From positions 14,352,501-14,416,500 of the forward strand of contig OX327705.1 in the NCBI GenBank assembly GCA_946807835.1: a stretch of DNA of 64,000 nt, given 5' to 3'. This document shows, piece after piece, positions 33,973 to 43,899 of the stretch. This DNA is from Ailanthus altissimus (taxonomy: Eukaryota > Streptophyta > Magnoliopsida > Sapindales > Simaroubaceae). The notes beneath the pieces were generated by a model. That model ran no database searches and was not told the origin of the DNA. It worked only from the letters and a program-made list of their open reading frames with translations. The position numbers were made by a program, and so were the translations under genes. Positions within the stretch are counted from its first letter, which is position 1, and every line of letters starts with the position of its first letter.

Positions 33973-34374
33973 TGCCACATGTGTGTGGTAGGTGGGGGAG
34001 TTTTCTAGAAAAGGCATATTCCTTTGGATATACTTTTGGTAGTTGGCATCTTTTGGAATATTCCTTAGCATATTCTCCTCTTTAGATTTGGACCCTTGGA
34101 TTAGAGTTAATCCTAGCCGTCCATTGTATATAGCTTTAGCTATAAATAGGTGGAGTTCTCATTTGAGAATTCATCCTTCAAATTGTAGAAATACTCTTAG
34201 CTTGTAAGTATATAGCTTTGTAATCTCTCTTTAGTAATAAAATACGAGAGCATTCTCTCAAACACTTGGTGTGCTTCTTCTTCATCTCTTTCTTTGGTTA
34301 ATTGGGGTCTTGTAGGCTGCTTAGCACTAGCAAGTGTCTAAGGCCGCACGGTTTCGAGAAATCGGGTCGTGACA
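33843..34374 (+). repeat. 3' LTR of the gag-only element
   Basis: 532 bp, 2 differences from the 5' LTR. TATAAATA is at 34,141-34,148 and AATAAA at 34,236-34,241. The outward-facing promoter could in principle drive the exon-2 remnant just downstream. Confidence 0.95.
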
Positions 34375-34378
34375 CAAG

Positions 34379-34543
34379 GAACTGCGGGGCATGGGGGTGG
34401 AAAGTAAGATTGTGGGCGTGACTTCCCGCGATTTAGAGATTGAGAAGCAAATTTTCATGCAAGCCGGTCTTGATATATGTTACACAAAACCACTGAATGT
34501 GGCCAAGATCTTCCCTCTGCTGGAGGAACTAAAGAAGAACTGA
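34379..34543 (+). CDS. Response regulator exon 2, distal part
   Basis: It encodes the last 54 residues, with 'SKIVGVTS', 'FMQAGLDICYTKPL' and 'AKIFPLLEELKKN', and is free of stops. The nine bases of exon 2 upstream of the insertion are at 30,774-30,782. The absence of decay agrees with a recent insertion. Confidence 0.88.
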   Translation, partial: ELRGMGVESKIVGVTSRDLEIEKQIFMQAGLDICYTKPLNVAKIFPLLEELKKN

Positions 34544-37500
34544 ACTGTCATCAAACTCATCAAAGAAATTAACTGCATCCTCGTTATATGTTCTCAGCTT
34601 TGATCAATGAAACTTCACATCTTCATGATTTTCTTGATCATCTAGAGTACATAGATTGGTGTTGTTAATTTCATTGATAATTATCTAGGGTAAGAGTTAA
34701 AACTAGCCAGCTGAAGTTGATTTATTCAGCTTTGGCAATGAATAAAGTGTTTGTTTGCTGGGTCTTTTTGTTTTTATGTTTTCAAGTGTCAAAGTTTGTT
34801 TTTTGTCAGAGTTGTTTTAAGTTGTGTCTTTTTGAGAGTCAATGTAAACTTGCCTTCTTAATATGAAGTTCTAAGGAATAAAGCCTTTTTTTTGGCTATT
34901 TAAAATTTGTGGATGGATGTTTTAATATTCATATATTTTTACATTGATTGATATACCACAACATGTGCTATTTATAGATAACATATTATTAGAAGTTATG
35001 GATATAATTAGAAGTGTTTTTTAAATACTGTTGGAAACCACACTTCATACCGTCTATAGCGTTTGATTGAAATAAATAAAATTGTTTTTAAAGATCGGGC
35101 CTCTTCAGGATTGCTTCTGGAAATTTAAAAAGCAACTTTAGAGTTTATAATAATTTAATTTAAAATATATACAAACATATACAGGTGCTAATTATATTCT
35201 CCAGCGATTTTATCAAAAACTTTTAGAAGCAATTTAGAAAAGGATGAGGATGGTTAGATGGTGTTGGGAGAACAAAGAAAAATGAAGATTATAACCCTAT
35301 TTGGATCAACACCATCTAATCATCATCATCTCTTCTTCTTTATAATCTTCCTTTTTTTTCTGTTTCACCTAAATTTTATTCAAAAGTTAAGAAGTTGAAA
35401 TTGAAATAAAATTCTTATATAAGCCAAAGTTATGACCCATTCTAGCGAGGTTTGGGATTACTGAAAAAACCTCAGAAGAATCATTGTCATATTCTTTGCT
35501 TAATTGCCGTCATTTTGCATAGAGAATGCTTTTAAAGACTGCATAGTAACAGTGTCTCAACTTTCTTTTGAAATAAATTAATTTACTCTTTGGTTACCCA
35601 AATATATATAAAGGAAAAAATGTAATAAATTGCGTAATTTACCACATAAAGAGTTTTTAAATACATATTAAGATTTTATATCATATTATAAATTATGAAT
35701 TAATTAAACAGTATCATATAGTAGTATTGTTCATTATACAGTGAACTACTTAGGTCATTAAATTATTTATATATATATATAAAATATCATTTGATCTTTA
35801 ATTTTATAAATATATACTAATTTCGTTCTCATTTTTTTAATATATATTATATTAATTCTTATAAGAACAAAAATAATAGTTTTTTAAAAATAAAAATGAT
35901 AATAAAAAATTAAAAAGTCCTTATATAAACTAATATGGTATATATTTAAAAACCGAGGACTCAATTGATTTATATCTATAAAATCAAAAATTAAAATAAC
36001 ACTTCCTTTATATATATATATATATATATATATAGCGCAAAATCACATTATATACTATAACCATAAAAAAGATTGCATCATTTGCTTAATTAAGTTGGTA
36101 GAAAACAAATTTTAATTCCTAAAGACCTGACACGACATGAGTTTTTAGTTTGAAAATGATTCTTTAATCCTGAAAATCAATCATAAGAAATTTGAATATT
36201 ATGGTTTTTATATTTTGAGTTGCTTTGTCCACATAAATAATTTTAATTAAGAATATTATGATAATAATAGAATTTTTGAAAAGATAGGTGAAGAGGAAAA
36301 CTACGGGTGCACGGAGCTCCATCCTTTTTTAAGTTATTCATGAAAAATATTTACTGATGCGGAAATTATTATTTCTTTCCCGGTGAAATTTTATAATTAT
36401 CATATATCTCCCTATACTTTACACAATACTTCATTACTCTCCTATTGTTAGAAAAAAAAAAAATTTAACCAACTATTTTTTTAGTTCTTTTGCATTTTGC
36501 CCCTAATATGACATTTCAACAATGCTTGACACTCAGGTAAAAAACAAATGCTTGACACTAAAATAGATATGCTAGGAGTTCAAAACAATATATATTGATG
36601 AAAATTCCTTGATTTATAATTAAGATTAATAATATATTTATTTTTATTTAAAAATTATCAAGTAAAATGAACCAATTTTTTAAAATATAAATATAAATAA
36701 AAAGACATGTGACCTAATTTAGTAGGTTTATTTTTATTTTTACTAATAAAATAAAAAATAGAATGAATACAATATAAAAATTGGAAAGTTAAAAAGAAGT
36801 GAGGGGGGACGGCCTTTCCCTAATCTAATCGGTTTATTTTTAAGTAAAAAAATATAAACAAACTAAATAAAAAAAAACATCACCAGAAACACTACCTTCA
36901 AACTCTAAATTTTAGACCATGGATCGACAATTCTAAAAGAGGTCATGGCACACTGCAACACACTGTCTTGTAATAATATTATTACAATGACTGTAACTTT
37001 GCTCACCACATTTAGCTTTGTGCTAATGCTTTGTTAATAAAAATAAGCCGACAATGAGTATATGCCACTATAACATCTCAATCCTTCGAGCCCAAGCACA
37101 TTAATATTTATTTTGGCCCATTAGAAGAATTTAGCGCCATTGTGAATTTTAAAAAGTCTTTTCTTTTAGGAAATAAAAAAATTGAATGAAAATGAAAAGA
37201 GAGAGGTGCAGGACATTAGATGGGAAAGATGAAAAGGAAAAAAAAATACATGAGAGGAAATAGAACCAAGTAAATGAGTTAAAGAAAATAGAGGAATTAT
37301 TGATGAAGGATTAACTGTTGAGCTCAAGTTTTAAGCAATGGAGCTTGAGATATAGAAAGAGAGAACTTGAAATTCAAATTTAAAGGCTTAAAGCTTGTAA
37401 AATGTCTTTATTTTTCTTTTTCTCAAGAAATTGATACTTGAGTAAGTTCTCTCTCATTCATAACACTCAAATGTTTGCTTATATTTCTTAAGCACTCATT

Positions 37501-37590
37501 TATTCATAAAGATTAAAATTTTAAAACTTTTAAAGAAAATTACAGATTTTATACTTAATTTTTAGAAAAAAAAATGATATTTATATCTTT
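34544..37590. other. Intergenic AT-rich DNA
   Basis: The first ~350 bp is the response regulator 3' UTR region. The rest shows no gene-like frame. (TA)n runs occur at about 35,768-35,782 and 36,010-36,034. Confidence 0.55.
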
Positions 37591-37899
37591 TGAGTTTAAA
37601 CTAATTTTTAATTTTGTTCCATAAATTTTGTAAAAATTAATTTTATCCTAAACTATTAGATAATCATCGTTAAATTTTCGTTATTAAGATAAAATCGTAA
37701 GTTAACATAATAAAATGTATAAACTAATATGCAACAAGTCACATCATGTCAATAAATCATCAATTACAAATTGAACATTAATAAAAATAAAATATAAAAA
37801 AAATGTGGCAATGGCACAATCTGATAATTTTATATATTTAATATTTATTTTTAATTTTTTATATTAAATTTCATTAAAGTAAAAATTAATAAATTTTGG

Positions 37900-38195
37900 T
37901 CAACGCTTATCAACACTCTCACCTAATCCTCCCTCTCCTACCATGACTAGCCGCCCTTTAACTCCACCATCCCCTTCTCTGCTGCCACCGCGGTCTCTTT
38001 CTAGACCCATAATTTCAAGTACTGGCGTTACAGAGGCGTGGACTAAAATCATGATTTCAGGGACGGGCGGTGGTTCAAAAGCCAAGCTTAATTTTCCTCA
38101 CCTCGTTGGCTCTAATGTTAACGAGCCAAAACTAAAAGAAAATGAAATTACAATGGATTTGGATCATGGTTGGCCATTGGAAATTTTTCATTGAA
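37900..38195. other. GC-rich unassigned segment inside the TIR element
   Basis: Overlapping open frames occur on both strands (plus 37,943-38,194; minus 38,085-37,900), rich in Pro/Ser or Gly/Glu. No family was recognised. The text 'ttgaaattcgctg' recurs at 38,192 and 38,278, about 86 bp apart. It is possibly a second captured fragment. Confidence 0.35.
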
Positions 38196-38386
38196 ATTCG
38201 CTGGCACCAAAAGCAATTATTTTTGGATCGAAATCAAATATCTGCATTAAAGCTTTGGGGATCCACCAGGTCACATTGAAATTCGCTGAAGAAGGTGGGC
38301 TATTGGAAAATTTTCATTTAATAAAAAAGAAAGAATGAAGCCTTTGTAAATCTAGCTACTTGTTCCTTACTCCCACCACCACAACT

Positions 38387-38584
38387 TCAATCATCTGCGG
38401 TAATAACTTGTGTATAATGAATGAGTTGAGATCTCAAATCAACCACCTCCTTTTTCCCACTTTGCTTCTTGCCATGACCTTTTCCACCATCAGATCCTTT
38501 GATTGTCCATGGATTTGGATTCTTCTTCATTGCTTTATCAAACACAGTGATGGTGGAGGGCAGGCGTGAGGGTCGGTTGGCCAT
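38387..38584 (-). pseudogene. GRAS-domain (SCL-like) gene fragment
   Basis: The minus frame carries 'KGHGKKQSGKKEVVDLRSQL' followed by 'IHYTQVITADD' and a stop at 38,387-38,389. This matches the linker and first motif of the GRAS domain (leucine-heptad I start, 'VVDLRxLLxxCAQAVAxDD') of SCL14/SCL33-type transcription regulators, with the usual 'CAQAV' worn to YTQVI. The remaining ~350 residues of a GRAS domain are absent. It is a captured or abandoned fragment, not a functional gene. Confidence 0.7.
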
Positions 38585-38920
38585 GGTCGGGAGTGAGAGG
38601 CGAGGTGATGAGTTTGAGCTTGGGTGGGAGTGGTGGTGAAAGTTGACAAAAAAAATTAATTTGATCTATATTTTTATTTTTTAAGATAAAAATGTAATAA
38701 TTTTTAAATTATTAATTTGCTGGGTATCTTGTTATTTTAATCATTATCTGCAACTAATATAATAAAACAAAGACAAAAATGTCATTTAACATTAAAATGA
38801 GCTTTTATCTTAAAATAAATAACAACTAGCTCGTTTAAAAAAAACAAAACAACTGGTTAATTGATTGTAATAAAATTGAACGTTTTAAAATGTGTAAGAT
38901 AAAATTAAAAATTAGTCCAA

Positions 38921-39640
38921 CCTCCAATGAAAAGTTATTCTTATTACTAATTTTTATTTGTTCAACTTGATTTATAAAGATTGGATTTGATCCATTAAAT
39001 TCATTTTCTTTATTGCATGTTAAATTGTCTTAAATAAGTCATTCTTCTTGTTTGTATGTTTAAGTTTTGCTATTTTATCTTTTATTGAAGATATTTAATG
39101 ACGTTTTCTAGTTGTTTTTAGTGAGCCATTTCTTCATATTGTAAGGGCTGGCATTTTAAATTATTTTATTTGTAATTATATTTAGTTGCATGTCAAATTT
39201 GTATTTTAGAAGTAAAAACAAGGTTCTTTTAGTAGTTGATTTTAGAGGGGGAAGTGAAGTCTTTGGAGAGTTGGAGTTGCTGATTATGCAGGGTTTTGGT
39301 TTAGGTAGGTAATTCATGTGCGATTTGGTGTTTAAAAACTGAAAAGTAGGGTATTCTGTATTTTAATGCTTATGTTTCTATTTTAAATTAGTAATAAGAT
39401 AATTATTCTACTTTATTGTTTTAAATTTAATAGTTTAGTGTTTTTAGCATTTATTAGTTGTTAGTTTAGTTATTTGTCATGTCTATGCAGACACTGGAAA
39501 TCTCCATTGTTCGATACAAATTGATATTTAATAATCACATATTGTTATTCTATTGTGATACATGAATAATATTCTCGACAATTCTTAACATGTTTTTGTG
39601 TGAATAAGTAAAGATATTTAAGAACTCTTTTATCAGAAAG
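38921..39640. other. Non-coding stretch
   Basis: AT-rich; nothing identifiable. Confidence 0.5.
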
Positions 39641-39643
39641 GCC

Positions 39644-39732
39644 GATTTTTCTCTCATTTATAGTTCTATTTGTAAGCCTATCTTTACGTTTTTCTCTCAT
39701 TTATAGTTCTATTTGTAAGCCTATCTTTACGG
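39644..39732. repeat. ~43-bp perfect tandem duplication
   Basis: 'tttttctctcatttatagtt' plus 'ctatttgtaagcctatcttt' and 'acg' occurs twice with no visible difference. Confidence 0.9.
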
Positions 39733-40925
39733 TTTTTTCAGGAGAGCTTGGTTGGAAAACTATTGGAAGCATGTCTCCCATTGGTTCTAGAGAATTGGAT
39801 TTATTATTTTTTTATAGTGGTGATGTAAAAGGTTCTCCCGAATATAATTGCATAGAAACTCCTGGTTGTTTTGTGATCACCCATAAGGATTCCTACTTTG
39901 TCTTTAACAAGGAATTTGAGCTTTAGATAATAGATGGCTATGACAAAATCAAAGTTTATCATGAAGGGTTTTCTTAACATTGTTTTGGGTTTTCTTAACA
40001 TTGTTTTGTACAATATTGACTGGTTGATTACCACAAAGTTTACAATTATTCTCTTGTTGTAGGTTTCTTCTCTTTGGATATCGGCAAGCTTATGACTCCC
40101 AATGATATTATGCAGTTGTCACCAAACTTATAGAGGAGAGTCTATATGCGTTCAATCTTGAGATTCTTAATGCCGAGCTTGTTAAGTGTTTCTTTGAATA
40201 TTATATCGACCGAGCTTTCAGTGTTGATAAATAATGTATTCACCTCTATTCCAATTATCTAGATGGTCACGACTAATGTATCGTTATAGGGGGTAACTGA
40301 CATCTTTGACATCTTTGACATCTTTTTTAGTAATAAACACAATTAGTACTGATTATACTCGTGATTTTTAACGGTTTGAGTATTACACATCACTTGGTGT
40401 CTTATTAGCAAGTATCGAGAATATTTCTTTCTTTGTCTGTTCGAGCCTCTTACTAGAGTCGCACCCCTTAAGATGATCATGGTCGTTTTTTATATTGGAA
40501 AATTCTCATGCTCTCAATTTCTTCTACTCAAAGGTTTCTTTGGCCCAATGTCTACTCTAAACTCATCAAGGTATCCATTTCTCATTAGTTGATATATTTG
40601 GACTCGCAAATTTATGCATTTATTAATGGTGCAGTCGTGTTCCTAATGGAATTGACATTTTTTATCCTATTTCAGTGTTTGAGCAGTGTTAAGAGATGGA
40701 TAAGCTCTTCGAGCAAATTTTTTTCTTTAATGGCCTTGAATATCACAGCCAATGAAATAGTTGTAAGAATACACATATCTTCTTATACCTTGGCCATTCT
40801 AGGAGGAGATTTTTTTGTTTGTTTTGCCTTACCCATTTCTTAAGGTAGATCCCTTTGTAGATACTTTACAGTTCTTTGTAGGGCACTATCTCCTCGTTCT
40901 CATGTTGCTCTCCTCTAAGGGAATT

Positions 40926-41006
40926 TTCTGGACTCTAGAACTTTTGGCTTTCCTCGGGCATTTTTCTGGACTCTAGCACTTTTGGCTTTCCTCAGGCATT
41001 TTTCTC
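40926..41006. repeat. ~39-bp tandem duplication
   Basis: 'tctggactctagaactttt' plus 'ggctttcctcgggcattttt' is repeated once with two changes. Confidence 0.85.
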
Positions 41007-42474
41007 GACTACCCTCTTTGCTACCCTCTTTGCTGCTTCTTCTTCTTCTTTTACCTATATATATTGAGAGGCTTTCTCATAGGTAGTTGCATAGGTAGCA
41101 GATCAACTTTTCAATAAAAAGTACTAGAATTGACTTATTTTGAGTCCTTTTAAAATTTCTAATGTAACTGGTATCTCAAATGCCCTAAATAGATTACCTC
41201 CTTATTCAATCATCTCAAAAAGTCTCTTAAGCTCTCATTATGACCTTGCTTGAGCTGTCATAAATGTTAATGGTCTCTAACATTCTTGCAGACTCCCTAA
41301 AAATGCTAAATGAACTTCTCAGTCAATTCACTAAAGAAGAAAATGCTTTTCTATCTAGACTTTTATACTAAAGAAGAGCTTGTTCGTTAAGATTGAAATG
41401 GAATCTTTGGTACATCTTCTTCTATCTAAGACCAAAAATTGATATCAAGTTAGTTATTTGATCAATGTAAGAATAAGGATCTATTATGCCTTTATAAGAT
41501 AGGAATTTGGCAGCTTAAATCTATCTGGTAGCTCAATGTCCTTAAATTCATCGATGAGATGGGACTTTTTCTCTCACTCTATTCTTTTTTGTGTGGGGAG
41601 CTTCTATTTCTCCCCATTTTGAGGAGTTGGTATAGTCATTTTCTTAGGCTTTAAACTTTTTATACTAGTAGATCTTTGTTTTTAATGATGAGCTATGTTA
41701 TTTATTGTGCTCACATTCTTTGATTCTGTTAAAAACCTTTCTTACATCTTCCTCAATTCTGCAGTCACTTTTGTTTTTATTCAATATGTCTCTAGCATCT
41801 CCTCTAATTTGGTTACCTTCTCTCTTTTTATTTTAGATTTCTCGAACATCCTGTGTATGCTCATTGTCTCTTCTAAGCCCATCTATTATTCTTCTGGCAT
41901 CGTTTTAATCTAAATCATTATTGTTATTAGTTCTCCCAATGAAGTATGAGTCTCAAACCTTTAACTAATTAGGGGAGTGGTCGTAATCACCTTATTGTGA
42001 TCTTGGACTTGGTAGTTTACTCTTCCTTTCAAAAGGTTCTGGCATAACCCATTTTCTTTTATGTTCTCAATTAAATCGAGGAGGATTTTTTGTTTCTCTT
42101 GCTATCAGGGGAACACTTCTTAATGGCAAGAAGTGTTGTTGTAACTCGGAGTTAAGATGAGATTCTTATGATCCTTCTTGGTTTTTTTGCACTTTTTCTA
42201 GACGTTTTGCCATAATCTTTCAACTCATCCCTTTCTTGCCATGATTTTTGTAATTCTTCCTCCAACACTTTCTACCAAACTTGTGATACTTTTTATTGGT
42301 GCGAGTTGTTTTTGTGCTATATTTTTGTTGATTTATCTTGGTTATGTAACCCAAGATTCTTATCATGTAATAGAGTTTGTTCGTTGTTTCGTGTAGCCAT
42401 AAAATAGGTAGTGATAGTTTTTTACCGCTTATCCTTCATATTTTTTGTTTGCTCCCAACAATGAGTGCCAAGCT

Positions 42475-43537
42475 GTTGACCCCAAAATTTCATAACTTGA
42501 GAGTCAATAAGTTTAATTTTTTTCATTGGGGAAGCTTGGTTTTGATGTGAAGGATAGGACAATTATTGAATTGAATTAGACTGCTTTTTCTCCTACAAAT
42601 ATCACGTCTGATGAGAATTTTGAAAAAACAAATGAGATCATACTGAAAATTTTTCTAGCATAAGCACTCTGATGCTTAAGTCATCAAAAGTTTAAAAAAT
42701 TGAAAAAGTTAGGCAAACGAGTAAGAAGGGAGGAAATGAAATAAGATGGCTTGATCTATGTGTTTTTATGTATATTCTTGATATGCTCACGTATGTGACA
42801 ATATTAAAAAAAAAATAATCACAATTTAATCCTAATGATAATCCCATGATCCCTTATATGCTGAATTTCTCCTTTATTTAGAGGATGGGGATATAGGTTT
42901 AACTCGTAGTGTTAGAATCTATTTTGGATTTAGAAGTCTCATGAAAAATTCCCTTTTAAGATTATACTATCAGAGTTTTCCTAAAATTGTACTAGATCTT
43001 TCTTACACTGTTAGATCTTATATCGTGATTTTAGGGATCTTTTCATGATAATGTTGATCTTATCTACTACTTTCACAAGTTAAGTGCTTTTAGAAATTAT
43101 CTTTGATTTTCAAGTGGTCGAGTTCGACTTGTGCTCAATAAGAGCAAATATTATTCTATATTAGGAGTCTAACCAAACAGGATAGTCAGATTACGGCTAA
43201 TGTTCTAACTAGTTTGATAGGTTTTGAGTTTGACCAAACAGGACAATCAAGTTATGATCAATGTTTTGACTAGCTCACGTAAAAGTATAGATTGTTTTCT
43301 CAATTTACGATCAATGTTCTGATCAGCTCAAAGAGATTGTTCATGACTTGAGGACATTTTATAGGTTGATATTGTTCTCGACTCTTGTAGGCCAAAACAT
43401 TTTGGGCTTTATAGCCCAACTCTTTGGGCCTCGCGGGCAGAAGCTTTTGGGCCTTGTAGGCCAAAGCCTTTAGTTGTAGGCCTAAATTCAAGGGGGAATA
43501 GATAATATATAATAAAAGGATATCTCAACTTCCATCA
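42475..43537 (-). repeat. Tat-type 5' LTR next to the GDSL gene
   Basis: It starts TGATGGAAGTTGAGATATCC at 43,537 (minus strand). U3 holds short repeats of two kinds: 'gaccaaacaggacaatcaag'-type units (43,150-43,330) and 'gggccttgtaggccaaagcc'-type units (43,370-43,485). It ends about 360 bp from the GDSL start codon. Confidence 0.6.
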
Positions 43538-43807
43538 TGTTTAGATTAATGGGCGATTTTAGGAAACAATCTAGCACGCACGTATAGCTTAGCAAGAAAA
43601 TTTAAAACATGATTATTGCTCAAAGGTGTAGATACAATTTGCATTGAAGTCGCAGTAAATCAAACATCTGCATTTTAAGGTATTGATTAAGTTATAAAGC
43701 AATTCCTAGCTAATAAACTTAATTGTTTCCTTCTACAACTACCTGTGCTAGCTAACTTGCGGGCTTTCGATTTATGGCATTCGTCCAATGTAGGTAAAAT
43801 CACAAGC

Positions 43808-43816
43808 TATATAAAG
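43808..43816 (+). promoter_or_regulatory. TATA box of the GDSL gene
   Basis: TATATAAAG lies about 85-90 bp upstream of the start codon, a normal distance for a short plant 5' UTR. Confidence 0.7.
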
Positions 43817-43899
43817 TGAGTCCTTTCATCCACATCCCACAAGTAGTCAATTTCAATACAAATTAAGTTGCTATCTAGGTTTCTATAACTCTCAGTTCA

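Larger units (their letters stand above)
30783..34374 (+). mobile_element. Young non-autonomous Ty3/gypsy (gag-only, TR-GAG-like) retrotransposon
   Basis: The 3,592-bp element has two 532-bp LTRs, each with TGTCACG...CGTGACA ends. A tRNA-Met-type primer site, one long gag-protease frame and a polypurine tract lie between them. The flanks share CAAG (30,779-30,782 and 34,375-34,378), a 4-bp duplication. The LTRs differ only at 30,801/33,861 (T/C) and 30,850/33,910 (T/G), so insertion was recent. At common plant rates it would be of the order of 0.1-0.3 million years ago. Reverse transcriptase, RNase H and the integrase core are missing, so it must have been moved by proteins of a relative. Its GC content is clearly higher than the surroundings. 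Remnants of an integrase C-terminus and a chromodomain point to a chromovirus parent. Confidence 0.95.
30315..34543 (+). pseudogene. Type-C response regulator (ARR22/24-like), split by an LTR retrotransposon
   Basis: Exon 1 (30,315-30,581, 89 codons) starts at ATG 30,315 and ends GAG|GTAGAT. Exon 2 starts after CACAAG at 30,774. Its first nine bases (ACAACCAAG) are followed by the insertion (30,783-34,374) and a CAAG duplicate, then resume at 34,379 to TGA 34,541-34,543. The reading phase is consistent across the gap and would give about 146 residues, close to the family size. The receiver domain is complete in these pieces: acidic DDD 34-36, phospho-acceptor Asp79 in FIDMEMP, conserved Thr107/Ser108, and Lys129 in the 'TKPL' motif. 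There is no DNA-binding or output domain, as in type-C ARRs, which take phosphate from phosphotransfer proteins in cytokinin-linked phosphorelays. With the element in place, translation cannot reach Lys129, so this allele is probably null. I infer that an intact allele or paralogue exists elsewhere. Confidence 0.9.
37600..38918. mobile_element. Small TIR element carrying a GRAS gene fragment
   Basis: The left text 'aaactaatttttaattttgt' (37,598) recurs inverted at the right end ('aaaattaaaaattagtcc', to 38,917). The arms stay alignable, with gaps, for about 50 bp. The interior is much richer in GC than its surroundings and contains a piece of a GRAS gene. This is the pattern of a Pack-type TIR transposon. 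No exact target duplication was identified and the outer ends are uncertain. Confidence 0.45.
39730..43537 (-). mobile_element. Truncated Tat-lineage Ty3/gypsy element (5' LTR, gag, protease)
   Basis: On the minus strand a 5' LTR (43,537 to about 42,475) is followed by a worn primer site reading TGGCACTCATTGTTGGG at 42,470. Next come gag (about 41,700-41,000), a knuckle-like region (about 40,690-40,570), the protease (about 40,310-40,100, active site reading NTESSVD in place of DTGSSAD) and the protease-RT linker ('LKFLVKDKVGILMGD', about 39,930). RT and everything downstream is missing, so the element is cut at about 39.73 kb. It belongs to the same lineage as 4,450-7,130. Confidence 0.7.

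Noticed and set aside
36380..36520. Possible MULE terminal repeat
   Set aside because: Suggestive composition, but no inverted partner and no 9-bp duplication were found.
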